From contig CAJNDS010000779.1 in NCBI GenBank assembly GCA_905221605.1, positions 822,501-882,500 on the forward strand: 60,000 bases of DNA, given 5' to 3'. Shown here piece after piece: positions 42,660-52,574 of the stretch. The notes beneath the pieces were generated by a model that was not told the DNA's origin, did not search any database, and saw nothing but the letters and a program-made list of their open reading frames with translations. Every line of letters starts with the position of its first letter. Position 1 is the stretch's first letter. The position numbers and the translations under genes are program-made. The stretch is from Symbiodinium natans (Eukaryota; Sar; Dinophyceae; Suessiales; Symbiodiniaceae).

Positions 42660-43160
42660 CTCTTCGCCCGGCAACCCTTTGGTGCGGGGGCCTTCCTCTA
42701 GCCCTGAACCCGGGCCCTTCCGGCCCTGATCCCCGCCCCTCTTGGCAGGGTTCTTGACCCTTCGTCGGGGGTTCTTGTGGTTTGGGGGCCCTTGGGTGCC
42801 GGTCTTGGCCAAAAGCCCTTGGGTCGGGGGCTCTTGGTTTGGGGGGTTCTTTCCCGGGCCCTTGGCCTTGGCCCGGCGGCCCTTGGCCCGGGCACGCTTG
42901 GGTCCCGCCCTCAGCAGGCGGCATTTTGGAGGAGGCTGTTGGCCAGGCCCGGGGGGCCCTTGGTCCGGGAACCCTTGGTGGGCGGGCCCTTGACCCGGGA
43001 CCTTGGCCCGGGGGCCCTTGGCCGGGGGGGGGTGGCCCGGGAAGGGGGCGTGAAAAAACTGTTTGGACCCACCACGAAATTGAGCAACCAGGCTGTCTGG
43101 ACCCTCGCCAGCCTCCTGGTCCAGGAATCCAGCCACCAGGGGCCAGGGGGCCCCCGGAAA
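42660..43160. repeat. GC-rich minisatellite
   Basis: Degenerate GGGCCCTTGGCCCGGG units of 12-20 bp, about 70 percent GC. Open on both strands (Gly/Pro/Arg) because of composition. Confidence 0.78.
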
Positions 43161-43437
43161 GGGGGCCCGGCAAACCCTGAACCCAAAACCCTGAACCACC
43201 TGTACAGGCAAAGGGTTACGATTTGGGGTTATACTTTAGCTACGCTAAAGGTGGTCATCCCTTAGCCGAGTACTGACGTTGTCGTAAGAAAGGCCGATGT
43301 CCGTTGGCCTGTCCAGGACAGACGGTGAGGCTTAACCCTCACCTTTCCGTTTCTCTTTTTTCGATTGGACCCTCGGGCTGTAAGGCCCTCGGCCGAGCGT
43401 TCGGGGTCTGTCGCTCGACGGAAGCGACCCCTCACTT

Positions 43438-43555
43438 AGTTTAGGGTTTAGGGTTTAGGGTTTAGGGTTTAGGGTTTAGGGTTTAGGGTTTAGGGTTTAG
43501 GGTTTAGGGTTTAGGGTTTAGGGTTTAGGGTTTAGGGTTTAGGGTTTTAGGGCCG
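43438..43555 (+). repeat. Telomeric array
   Basis: About 16 perfect TTTAGGG units. Confidence 0.96.
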
Positions 43556-43605
43556 CGCAGCCTCGGAGTCGTCAGATGCCGCTGCGCCTCGGGAGCCCCC
43601 AATTT
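43553..43605 (-). CDS. Small exon between family C element and telomeric array
   Basis: Minus strand: GSRGAAASDDSEAARP, then TAA in the array (43438-43555). The family C element ends 4 bp upstream. Confidence 0.35.
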
Positions 43606-43608
43606 GGG

Positions 43609-43692
43609 TACTTCTCTAAATTCGAGTCCCCTGTTTGGGTTCCCTTTTTTAGTGCAGAACCCACCCACAGGGACCGCACCTTAGAGAACTAA
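43609..43692. mobile_element. Family C element
   Basis: TACTTCTCTAAATTCGAGTC ... GACCGCACCTTAGAGAACTA. A single end of the family is also at 33422-33465 (TAGTTTCTCTAAATTAGGGT). Confidence 0.6.
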
Positions 43693-44036
43693 TTAATGTT
43701 GTATACTGATTAGTGTGCTCCCCCGGAATTGTGGAAACAAAATCCGAAAATTAATCAGGGGGATCTATTTGAGGAGGACCCCCGGAATTGTGAAAAATGG
43801 CGTCGTTGTCTAGAAATCGCTTCTGAACTGAGCCTGAGAGACCAAAGATCTGAGCCTGAGCAAAGGTTTCAAGCCTGAATCCCAGTCTGAGACGAAAGAT
43901 CTGCTTCTGAGCTCCTTCTGGGCCTTCTGAGTCCTCCACCCCCCCATTGCCCCCCCTACCCCCCCCCCCACACTAAAGAGCGGGATCCATTCGTTGAGGG
44001 GGGGGGGGGGTCACACTAATCAGGGGACAACATTAT

Positions 44037-44291
44037 TCAACTTTTGAAAAATGCGTCCCGTTTCTTGGAACGGTTGGGCGCGCAGTTTGGGGCTTCAGCT
44101 TCAGCTGTGTCAGGAGACTCGGACAGGGTGTGGGGCTTAGCTTCGGCAGAGCTGCTCGCATTGTAGCGTGAATTGGTCGGGGATCTGCTTCTCTCCCCTC
44201 CCTCCCCCTCTCCCCCATCTAGAAAATTAGAACATGCTGCAGCAGCAACCTGCGCGCACTTCGAACAAGAGATGAAGGTTCGCCGCACCAT
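44037..44291 (-). CDS. Small hypothetical protein, Cys pair
   Basis: 84 codons from ATG at 44291: MVRRTFISCSKCAQVAAAAC, SNFLDGGEGEGGERSRSPTN, then a Ser/Ala/Glu-rich tail ending KKRDAFFKS. A single CSKC might bind metal. Could also be an internal exon. Confidence 0.4.
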   Translation of the reverse strand: MVRRTFISCSKCAQVAAAACSNFLDGGEGEGGERSRSPTNSRYNASSSAEAKPHTLSESPDTAEAEAPNCAPNRSKKRDAFFKS

Positions 44292-44419
44292 TTTAAGCCC
44301 CGGAACCCAGCGAACACTGCCCCTTCCATCCCAGCACTGTTGCAGAAGGACTTGGACCCTGATTTAACCTTTTTGCATCCGGGCTGGGGGGCGGATCAAA
44401 CTTTCTTTTAACCAAAAAA

Positions 44420-44470
44420 TCCCCTTCGAAGCCTCCCAGAAACCCATGGCCACGGCCGTCTCACAGGGTT
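44420..44470 (-). CDS. Possible mini-exon
   Basis: Minus strand: PCETAVAMGFWEASKG, near ACCCTGTGAG|ACG. Short, and flanks give little support. Confidence 0.27.
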
Positions 44471-45063
44471 TCGGCGGCTTGTGGATTTTGGGGCTTAGAC
44501 GTGTGGTATGGGGCTTGCAAGGCTTAGGTTGAAGATGCACAGTTGCAAAACAGCAGCGTTCTTATTTTCATCAGGCTTTTAAGCTTGAGGGTTCTCTTCT
44601 ATCAAGGGCTTCTGTCACATGGGGCTGAAGCTCAAGGGTTTCCACAAGGTGCGGGGGTTCGTGTTAAGGTTTTCTACAGGGCTTAAGGGTAAGGTTCATA
44701 TATATATATATATACTAAGGGTTTCTATGTATGCGGATTCGGCTTGGGGCTAACCCTAAACCCTAAAACCTAAACAAGTGGCTGCTAGAGAACTTCGGGC
44801 TGAAGGTTTCTATGGGTTTAGGGTGTAGGGTTCAGGGTTTAGGGGTTTAGGGTTTAGGGTTTAGGGTTTGGGGTTTAGGATGGGGCTTGTTGGGCTTAAG
44901 TTCAAAGGGTTCGGAAGCCCTTTCGGTGGGGTTTGGGACCTCAAAGGCTTTGGGTGTTTAGGGTTTCGGGTCAGAGCTCAGTGGCTCAGGGTCCAAGATT
45001 CAGGGTTGAGGGTTTAACCATAAAACCATAAACCATAAAAACCCTAAACCCGAAACCCTAAAC

Positions 45064-45170
45064 CGTTCAGGCGGCTTAGGAGTCCTTTTATCGGCAAGGG
45101 GCCGCTCACGGCTTTGAAGATGCCGGACTTGGCGCTGCTGGCGAGCTTGGAGAAACCATTTCCTGCCTTG
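45064..45170 (-). CDS. Exon island at the largest telomeric array
   Basis: After CCAAG|GCAG| the strand reads GNGFSKLASSAKSGIFKAVS, GPLPIKGLLSRLN, ending AACG|GTTTAGGG. TTTAGGG array (45178-45567) right, CCCTAAA left (45045-45063). Confidence 0.55.
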
Positions 45171-45177
45171 GTTGGGG

Positions 45178-45567
45178 TTTTAGGGTTTAGGGTTTAGGGT
45201 TTAGGGTTAGGGTTTAGGGTTTAGGGTTTAGGGTTTAGGGTTTAGGGTTTAGGGTTTAGGGTTTAGGGTTTAGGGTTTAGGGTTTAGGGTTTAGGGTTTA
45301 GGGTTTAGGGTTTAGGGTTTAGGGTTTAGGGTTTAGGGTTTAGGGTTTAGGGTTTAGGGTTTAGGGTTTAGGGTTTAGGGTTTAGGGTTTAGGGTTTAGG
45401 GTTTAGGGTTTAGGGTTTAGGGTTTAGGGTTTAGGGTTTAGGGTTTAGGGTTTAGGGTTTAGGGTTTAGGGTTTAGGGTTTAGGGTTTAGGGTTTAGGGT
45501 TTAGGGTTTAGGGTTTAGGGTTTAGGGTTTAGGGTTTAGGGTTTAGGGTTTAGGGTTTAGGGTTTAG
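45178..45567 (+). repeat. Longest telomeric array, about 55 units
   Basis: (TTTAGGG)n almost without error; one TTAGGG unit near 45206. Bounded by an exon island on the left and a family B element on the right. Confidence 0.97.
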
Positions 45568-45667
45568 CGTTGGGGATGTCCCCCCCTTATACGAACAGTC
45601 CGTAATAGGCATTCTAGTAGGGGGCAGTAGAATCAATAAGATGTAGGATGTCAGGGTGACCCAACGC
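45567..45667. mobile_element. Family B element, diverged
   Basis: GCGTTGGGGATGTCCCCCCC ... GTCAGGGTGACCCAACGC. It sits directly at the end of the largest telomeric array and next to a mini-exon. Confidence 0.62.
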
Positions 45668-45712
45668 TCCACTTCGAGCCCGAGACTTTCCAGGGATCCA
45701 GGGATAGGTTTA
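45665..45712 (-). CDS. Mini-exon before a family B element
   Basis: Minus strand: SLESLGLEVERW, then a family B element begins (GGGTCACCC...), so that element would be the start of the intron. Confidence 0.35.
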
Positions 45713-45853
45713 GGGTTTAGGGTTTAGTGTTCAGGTTCAGGGTTCAGGGTTCAGGGTTCAGGGTTTAGGGTTTAGGGTTTAGGGTTTAGGGTTTAGGGTT
45801 TAGGGTTTAGGGTTTAGGGTTTAGGGTTTAGGGTTTAGGGTTTAGGGTTTAGG
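45704..45853 (+). repeat. Telomeric array with TTCAGGG variants
   Basis: It starts with TTCAGGG units (45725-45760) and becomes perfect TTTAGGG to 45853. Confidence 0.95.
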
Positions 45854-45876
45854 GTGGGGACTCGAAAGTCGATGAC

Positions 45877-45945
45877 CTTTGATTGACACGCAACTGGGAG
45901 CTGAATTGAAGGCCGAGCTCGACTCCTGGCCCCCTCATCATCCCG
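45877..45945 (-). CDS. Exon with canonical sites
   Basis: GCCTTCTCAG| then RDDEGARSRARPSIQLPVAC, QSK, donor AAAG|GTCATC. 69 bp, exactly 23 codons, phase 0 at both ends. Confidence 0.55.
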
Positions 45946-46154
45946 CTGAGAAGGCAAGGAACTCGATAGAAACCCTTAGTATATATAGGAACCTTAACCT
46001 TAAGCCCTGTAGAAAACCTTAACACGAACCCTCACCCTGTGGAAACCCTTGAGCTTCAGCCCCATGTGATAGAACGTCAAGAGGGAGTCCGCCCCCCAAA
46101 GAGCGCTAACCTACCCTAAACCCTAAACCCTAACCAAACCCTAAAAGCCATAAC

Positions 46155-46226
46155 CGGCCAACCCCAGGAGAGCCCCGGCACCATCACGGCGTAGACGCTG
46201 AGCTGAAGTCGTGCGGCATCGAAGCC
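46155..46226 (-). CDS. Exon island
   Basis: CCCTAAACCAG| then GFDAARLQLSVYAVMVPGLS, WGWP, donor GGCCG|GTTATG. 24 codons, phase 0/0. CCCTAAA left, TTTAGGG right; the acceptor is fused to a telomeric unit. Confidence 0.58.
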
Positions 46227-46334
46227 CTGGTTTAGGGTTTAGGATTTAGGGTTTAGGATTTAGACTCTCACACTCGCACAAGGCTTTAGGGTTTAGGGCC
46301 TTAGGGCCTTAGGGTTTAGGGTTTGAGGTTTAGG

Positions 46335-46372
46335 GAGTCAGCCGTGCATAGAAACATGTTGAGCAGGTCCAC
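46335..46372 (-). CDS. Mini-exon
   Basis: CTGTATAG| then FEVDLLNMFLCTADS. Same strand as its neighbours at 46155 and 46976. Confidence 0.42.
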
Positions 46373-46529
46373 CTCAAACTATACAGACAGCGCCTGCGCG
46401 TGTTGAGGGCGGATTTGTCGACCCCTGCTTCAGCTGATAATCGGAAACCTCTGCGTTCGCCCTCCCATGTTCGAATGGCACATCCTCTAGTTTCTCTTGA
46501 TTTTGTAGTGCTCTATTTCCTCTAGGTTT

Positions 46530-46725
46530 TCGGAGGGATGTGCAAGGCGAAAATGCACATGCAAACCTGGCAAGAAGTCACATCGCGATCTCAATGCCGA
46601 ACCCCTGGAGGTTGCTGCTGCTGGCGATGATGGGAGTGCATGTCTTACATGCACATATGAAGCTTTCTGATACAGGGACTGCTCGTGATGACGATGATGG
46701 CGGCAAAGCAGGCCTGAAGATGTAG
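46530..46725 (+). CDS. Possible short secreted peptide
   Basis: ATG at about 46600: MPNPWRLLLLAMMGVHVLHA, a good signal peptide, then MKLSDTGTARDDDDGGKAGL and stop at 46725. GATG-type simple repeats follow. Very short, so doubtful. Confidence 0.22.
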
Positions 46726-46975
46726 ATGATGCTGAGAATGAAGCTTTGCAGATGCTGATGGTAGTGATGCTAAACGCTGATGTAGCTCGCCGCTTTCCGG
46801 ACCTTGCGTGACCCTACCTGCTAAGCCCCACCTGCTAAGGCAAGACTGAACGACTCCAACCTAGCTCCGCTAGCCTTCTTTCGTTGTCCAAGGGAAACAG
46901 AGAAGTTCCTCTGAAAAATGTGTAGGGAAGTGTTGGTTTCCTTCCCTAAATCAAGGCAAGCCCCCGAACTCTCAC

Positions 46976-47050
46976 GACACCCATCGCGGCCTCAGGGATC
47001 TGGGCGTAGAAAGCCTCGTTCCACTGTGGGCACGTCATCTGCTTGATGGC
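46976..47050 (-). CDS. Exon, C2-domain-like
   Basis: GGCCGTAG| then AIKQMTCPQWNEAFYAQIPE, AAMGV, donor GTC|GTGAGA. 25 codons, phase 0/0. T-x-P-x-WNE-x-F-x-x-x-I resembles the NPxWNExF strand of C2 (calcium/lipid-binding) domains. With the exon at 47272 (GRFKAPDFEVLSLQ) it may form one domain. Confidence 0.5.
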
Positions 47051-47271
47051 CTACGGCCAGGAAAGCGCACTTGCTCCCCACCCCCTGTTCCTTGTCATTC
47101 CAACACGCCCGAGTTTAGGGCTTAGTAACAGCTAGCATGATGTCGTCTCATGCTTTGAGGGTTTCGGGGTCTAGGTGATACAGCAACCTAAGAATCAGAA
47201 AGAACCAACCCTAAACCCTAAGCAAAAAACCCTCTTTTGATCAATGGCAACCCTAGGCCCGAAGAGAAAAC

Positions 47272-47330
47272 CTGGAGGCTCAGGACTTCAAAGTCAGGTG
47301 CCTTGAAGCGCCCCAGGCCGCACCCGCCCC
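47272..47330 (-). CDS. Exon upstream of the C2-like exon
   Basis: Minus strand: CGLGRFKAPDFEVLSLQ, donor CAG|GTTTTC. Acceptor probably GTGAG| or further up. Confidence 0.4.
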
Positions 47331-47439
47331 ACTCACAAGGTTTAGGGACCACCCCACGACCCCCTTTGGGTTTAGGGTTTAGGGTTTAGGGTTTAGGGTT
47401 TAGGGTTTAGGGTTTAGGGTTTAGGGTTTAGGGTTTCCT

Positions 47440-47820
47440 TGTTGTCGCTTCATTCAGGGAGAAGGGTTTAGAATCTGATCGAACGTATGGGGCTTCGTAC
47501 ACGTCTCGATTTGCGTAGAGGTGTAGGGTTGCCACTCGCCTAGCAAGGCTATCCAAGAGCCTGCGCTTTAGGGTTCTCGCCGGCTCCCTGCAGAAGAACC
47601 GTTGGAGGCGTCGAGAATATGCAGAACCAGGATCTGGTCTCCTTTCCCCTTTCCCAACCCTCCCAACCAGAAGTTTGCTGCACACCCCTGGGATCCTACC
47701 CTGGGACCCATTCCCATCCGCACGAGAATAAAGTGTTGGGCCAGCCAGGCTGCCTAGGCGGCGCCCACAAGCGTTCAAAAATTGCCGTCCGTAGTTTCGG
47801 AGGTTCCCAATTATAGTAAG
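47440..47820 (-). CDS. Arg/Leu-rich coding-like frame
   Basis: Frame includes YGRQFLNACGRRLGSLAGPT, SRRLQRFFCREPARTLKRRL, LDSLARRVATLHLYANRDVY and FSLNEATT. The upstream continuation above 47820 is only a minisatellite. Could be an exon or a relic; no family. Confidence 0.38.
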
Positions 47821-48040
47821 GCCGGAACCCAAGAATGCATAAGCAAAGCCAAAAAAATGCATCATAACACGAAACCTGCACAAGCAGCAATGCAGAAGCA
47901 AGAAGCCGTGAGCAGAAAAATGCAAAGCAAGAATGCTTAAGCAGAAAATGCATAAGCAAGAATGCATAAGCAGAAAATGCCCAAGCAATAATGCACAAGC
48001 ACGAGAGTGCAGCAGCAAGAACAACAAGTCAGAAGCACAA
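47820..48040. repeat. Minisatellite, about 14-bp unit
   Basis: Units like AGAAAATGCATAAGCAAGAA, TGCATAAGC; the Leu/His/Phe frame on the minus strand is its translation. Confidence 0.75.
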
Positions 48041-48782
48041 GCGATAAGCCATAGGGGTGAGCACGTAAAGCGGCAAGAACTCAGAGCAGCAAACTTGCCA
48101 CGTCAGCGCAAGCAAAGAACAGCGAAACCCGCAAAACACAATTGTTACTAGCATAAGTCACGAGCACTATTTCTTATTTGAAAAACACGCTCCCGAAACC
48201 ACACGAAGCTTTATGCCTGGTAGGCATGCACTTTTCTGGGGCGAGGGTTCTGCTCATGCATGTTCCGTTTCTGAGCATTTTTTGTCCTTGGCCGATAAGC
48301 CGAAAACATGATGTTTTGTTAAAATTCACAAAGCTTCGTGCAAAACGCACATTTTTTGCCTATCGGAAGGGGTGGGGAGGGGGGCCAAAGGAGGCAGGGC
48401 TTCGGGGGGCGGGGATTCCGCTTATGCATTTTTCGGGGAAGGGGGGCCCAGACCCATCATGCAAAAACATGCAACATGCGATGTGTTTTGCAAATAACGT
48501 GAAAAACACTCTGTGGTTTGCGTATGTTTGTTCATATTGGGGGGTCTGGGGTGCCGGAAAGGCCTTATGTTTAGGGCATACCCAATTCAAAGGCTGTACA
48601 ACCGGGCAAGTCCATTAAACCTCTGAACTCTCGAAGCAACAACCCCAAACCCAAACCCAAAAACCAAAACCCAAACCCCAAATCCTAAACCCAAAACCCA
48701 AACCCAAAACCCAAAAACCCCAAACCCAAACCCTAAACCCCAAACCCTGATTAAACCTGAACCCTACACCCTAAGCCAGCCC

Positions 48783-48880
48783 TGTCGTGTGCACAGCGAG
48801 GTGCCCGTGTGCGGTGGACGAAGAGCTTGACGGCTGTTGTGGAGATGACGTGCACCACACCTCCCGAGAAGCGAGACCCT
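48783..48880 (-). CDS. Exon
   Basis: Minus strand: SRFSGGVVHVISTTAVKLFV, then HRTRAPRCAHDR. Beta-strand-like; CCCTAAA on both sides. Confidence 0.48.
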
Positions 48881-48994
48881 CAACCCTCAGCCCTAAACCC
48901 TAAAACCTATAAACCCTAAACCCTAAACCTTGCGGCCCAAACCCTACGAGCCCCTAGAAATGACTTTGAAATCAACCCCAAATAAACACTATTC

Positions 48995-49070
48995 ACCATC
49001 ATGGCCTGTTGGAGCCGAAAGCATCAAAACCTCCTTGGCATCTCCGCCAGCCACTCCCAAACCCTAAGGC
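48995..49070 (-). CDS. Short exon
   Basis: GTTTGGGAG| then VAGGDAKEVLMLSAPTGHDG, TAG; GAG|GTTTTG inside is an alternative donor. Confidence 0.33.
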
Positions 49071-49114
49071 CCGGCCCGTGTAGAATCCTAAGCCCTAAAC
49101 CCTAAACCCTAAAC

Positions 49115-49230
49115 CCGCTTGTAGAATCTTTCGCTTGAATCCGAGGGGCAGTAGACTTCGGGGGGCCGCTGGTCAAACGTGGGAAGCGCCGTGGCGCCCT
49201 CGATGACCTCAAGGGTGGTCGGTTTAGGGT
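49115..49230 (-). CDS. Exon island
   Basis: From CCCTAG| (variant telomeric unit): PKPTTLEVIEGATALPTFDQ, RPPEVYCPSDSSERFYKR, ending AAGCGG|GTTTAGGG. 116 bp; both splice sites are in telomeric repeat. CCCTAAA left, TTTAGGG right. Confidence 0.58.
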
Positions 49231-49514
49231 CTAGGGTTTAGGGTTTAGGGTTTAGAGTTTAGGGTTTAGGGTTTAGGGTCTGGGTTTTAGGGCCTGGGGG
49301 GACTTAGGGGGCGTGCTTTTGCCACCGCCAAGCAGACGAGGGTTTACGATATTAAGGGTACCTTACTGGGGTCCTTACTTACCACAAGGGGATCCTACTA
49401 CTCGGGGTGTGTATTCGGGGTCCCTGATTATCCTAAACCCACACAGACGAATCTGCACTGCAGGGAAAACCTTGGGACACTCCCGGACGTGAGACCCTGA
49501 GAGGGGAGGTTAGG

Positions 49515-49605
49515 GTTTTGGCTTTCGCATCTCGAACCCAGCAAAGCCAAACACCAAGAGCCCCCTGCCCCGTAGACGAAGGCGACGTGGTCCTGTTCGC
49601 AGGGT
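49515..49605 (-). CDS. Exon
   Basis: CCTGCGAACAG| then DHVAFVYGAGGSWCLALLGS, RCESQN. Two Cys and a small-residue stretch; family unknown. Confidence 0.45.
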
Positions 49606-49805
49606 TTTGCGTCTGACAGACCTTGGGAGTAAGGCGCAAGCCTTTGGGTTTACAGCTTTATCCTGCCAGCTGCAGGCACGCAAGTCACCATGCCTTCTGG
49701 TGGGAGCAAAGCTGCCAGCCCACCCCATAAATGGGCACCCAATCTATGGGTATCGCTACCAAAAAACTCCTCGAGGATTCTTACCCGAAACCCTAAACCC
49801 TAAAC

Positions 49806-49922
49806 CCTAAAAAGCAGGTCGTGGGCGGTTCTTCGGGTCTCCTGGACCCCCGGTTCTTGAGCTCTGCCAGTCCCTTGTATGCCCGGAGCTGGGTCCGAAG
49901 CCCTCCTTGCTTTCCCGAAATC
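49806..49922 (-). CDS. Exon island
   Basis: CCGCTTAG|G, then ISGKQGGLRTQLRAYKGLAE, LKNRGSRRPEEPPTTC, ending TTTTTAGG|GTTTAGGG. CCCTAAA left (49786-49809), TTTAGGG right (49938). Confidence 0.58.
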
Positions 49923-50279
49923 CTAAGCGGTGCAGGATCTAGGGTTTAGGGTAACCCTAAACCTTCGTGTTTGCTGCGGCTCAAACAGGACGGAAGCTAT
50001 GAAGCCGCAAAGCCCCTTCAAGCCCATGAATGCCCGTACTGTATCCGTATTGCATTGAGCCTTGGAGCATCGCATGGCAGCAGAGCGTCACCCTACCACC
50101 CTTACCCTAAACCCTAAACCCTAAACCCTAGACCCTAAACCCTAAACCCTAAACCCTAAACCACCCTAAACCCTAAACCCTAAACCCCCAACCCAAACCC
50201 TCAACCCTTTTTTAACCTCTAAGACTCTATTCAAGCTCCTGCGCCGAGACGATGCCGCGCTCGACGCCTGCACGCGTTC

Positions 50280-50374
50280 TCTCTCCCTGCTCTTCTTCTT
50301 CTTATTATTATTATTCTCTTATTCTTCTTCTTTTCCCTTTTTGTTGTTATTATTATTCTTCCTCTTCTTCTTAT

Positions 50375-50409
<35 letters not shown>

Positions 50410-51015
50410 TTCTTCCTTTTTGCTGTTCTTCTTATTCTTCCTCTTCTTTTTCTTCATCATCATCTTCTTCTTGTTCATCTTCTTCTTCTTATTCTTCATA
50501 TTCTTCTTTTTCTTCTTCATCTTCATCTTCGTCTTCTTCTTCTTCTTCTTATTATTATTCTTCCTATTCTTCTTCTTCTTCATCTTATTATTCTTCTTAT
50601 TATTACTCTTCTTCTTTTTCCTTTTTGTTGTTCTTCTTATTATTCCTCTTCTTCTTCTTCTTCTTCTTATTCTTTTTCCTTTTTGTTGTTCTTCTTATTC
50701 TTCCTCTTATTATTCTTCTTCTCTTTCATCCTCATCTTCTTCTTGTTCATCTTCTTCTTCTTATTCTTCATATTCTCCTTTTTCTTCTTCATCTTCATCT
50801 TCTTCATCTTCTTCTTATTCTTCTTCTTCATATTCTTCTTCATCTTCTTCTTCATTTTCTTCTTCTTATTCTTCTTCATCCTCTTCTTCATCTTCTTCTT
50901 ATTATTCTTCTTCATCTTATTCTTCATCATCTTCTTATTATTATTATTCTTCTTCTTCTTTTTCTTCTTCTTCTTATGCTTATTCTTCTTCTTTTTCTGT
51001 TGTTTTCTCTTCTGA
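50280..51015 (+). repeat. TTC/TTA polypyrimidine tract
   Basis: About 735 bp of CTT/ATT/TCT triplets with almost no purine runs on the plus strand. Segments near 50,330-50,560 and 50,690-50,800 repeat each other (TTTTTGTTGTTCTTCTTATT). Open frames on both strands are trivial. Confidence 0.95.
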
Positions 51016-51059
51016 TGGGCTTGAAAGGTCCGAGAGCTTGTTAGCTTCCCCCCCACGAA

Positions 51060-51680
51060 GCAGAAGACTATAGCAGACTACTAGAAGTTGCGACCTCTGG
51101 TCCCAAACTCAGTTGGTGTTGGAATTGTTTTACCCTTGTGTGCTTGACATTGCCGATCAGTTTTCCGTCACTCAGCCACAACCGGAAATGCCCCTTGAGA
51201 CAGCTCCCCTTCGTCTGCAGCAATTCGGGAGCAGCGGCTATAAGTTCCTAGTCCCAAACAGCTACAGTTACCTGTCTATTGGCGTTTAATGAAAGCGCTT
51301 CTAGGTTGAGTTTCAAAATATACCTAAACAGCATGGAGCGATAATTATTCGTGATCAGCTCGCAACTCACAACTTGTCAACAATGTTGCTTACAAAAGGC
51401 ACTGGTTCTGCACTCATTGAGGCTGGCGCGTGAACTACAATCGGCAGCTGTACTTTTCAAGAAGACACAGGTGCATTTGCGTGGATTGCAACAGTAAACG
51501 TTGCAAATGAACGTGTGAAATTGATGAATGCTGTTTTCCAAGCTCAGTTCGTCTGATGGAAATCAAGCCAGTTCCTGATCAAACGACAGAAACGGTCGTG
51601 TTTGAAGTTCAACTGTTGCGAATATCAATGTAAAGGCTAGGCTGCAGACTCTCTTTCTTTCGTTCTTTCTTTCTCTTCTT
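51060..51680. other. Low-GC anonymous stretch
   Basis: About 620 bp with base use unlike the window (more A/T, few telomeric units); no frame holds. Perhaps a dead mobile element. Confidence 0.4.
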
Positions 51681-51689
51681 TCTTGGGGC

Positions 51690-51761
51690 ATAAGGGCAAG
51701 CCCTCGCGCGGCCGTTGGGATTGCAGGGCTTCAGGGCTCCCGCACAACTCTCCACCCGGCT
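51690..51761 (-). CDS. Exon with a telomeric acceptor
   Basis: CCCTAAACAG| then SRVESCAGALKPCNPNGRAR, ACPYAPR. The AG lies one base out of a telomeric unit. Confidence 0.45.
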
Positions 51762-51799
51762 CTGTTTAGGGTTTAAGATTTAGGGTTTAGGGTTTAAAC

Positions 51800-52010
51800 A
51801 TCTACTTGACCTGACCCTCAAAGCGGGTACCTCCTCCAACGGGGCGCAGCTGCTCTGGCATGGTATACAGGCTCCTGGCACAGCAAAGCGCTCACGGGGA
51901 ATGAAGGGCGCCCCGACCTGATGAAGGGCGCGGCACCCTGAGGAACAGAGGAAAGGAGAGAGGCCCCAAAAGATGGGCCATGATTCAAAGTTGGATCTCC
52001 CACATCGAGC
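51800..52010 (-). CDS. Cys/Pro-rich coding region
   Basis: Best reading: VGAPFIPRERFAVPGACIPC, QSSCAPLEE with donor GAG|GTACCC. An overlapping frame (VQLDVGDPTLNHGPSFGASL) is also open and may be the upstream exon, with CAG|GTC between. GCGCCCTTCAT is duplicated in tandem near 51905-51935. Confidence 0.42.
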
Positions 52011-52144
52011 TGCACCGGTCCTGTCCCAGTCTTTCGACGCCAGGCACTTCTCCTCGGCGAGAATGATGGGAAGGGGCCACTGCTTCTCTAAGTGTTTTGA
52101 CTCTCACGCCTAGCCGCCCGCGAGGCCCTAGGATTGTAACGTTT

Positions 52145-52270
52145 CTACAAATTCTTCATGGCGACAGTACCCCTTAACAAGGCCAGCGTTGTGAGGATGA
52201 GGGCCTGAGGCATGGTCACGGTGGTCACAGGAAGATGCGTATCCCACCAGAAGGTCCGTTGGCCCCCTTG
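52145..52270 (-). CDS. Terminal exon
   Basis: QQGGQRTFWWDTHLPVTTVT, MPQALILTTLALLRGTVAMK, NL, stop at 52145. The hydrophobic ALILTTLALL could be a membrane or signal segment. Follows exons at 52402 and 52585 on the same strand. Confidence 0.45.
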   Translation of the reverse strand, partial: QGGQRTFWWDTHLPVTTVTMPQALILTTLALLRGTVAMKNL

Positions 52271-52401
52271 CTGACCTCTACAGGCCTCGCAAGGCCTTCG
52301 AGACTACGCTCGGATGACATCCAAGCCCCCCGACCTCCCTTTTAAGCCTGAAGCCACCGGAGAAGAAGACGAACTCCAAAACTCGTACCGGCTGGTGCCC
52401 T

Positions 52402-52485
52402 TCACTGCCAGCAAGGGGCCAGGTCGTCTTCCTGAAGCACTGGGGGATGCTGACGGTCGAGGCGCTCAAGCTTCAGTTGGGCTGG
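52402..52485 (-). CDS. Exon
   Basis: TGCCCCAG| then AQLKLERLDRQHPPVLQEDD, LAPCW, with donor GGCA|GTGAAG. A possible next exon at about 52300-52365 reads VLEFVFFSGGFRLKRE|GTCGGG. Confidence 0.48.
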   Translation of the reverse strand, partial: PAQLKLERLDRQHPPVLQEDDLAPCWQ

Positions 52486-52574
52486 GGCAGGGCATGGACC
52501 TGCTTAACGGCATGGACTTGCAAGGCCTTGACATCACGATTCTTGGCTACCCTAAAAAACCCTAAACCCTAAAC

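Noticed and set aside
42513-43265. Gly/Pro/Arg-rich frames up to 232 codons
   Set aside because: Minisatellite composition leaves stops rare on both strands.
50252-51073. 273-codon Ser/Tyr and Leu/Phe frames
   Set aside because: Translation of the TTC/TTA tract.
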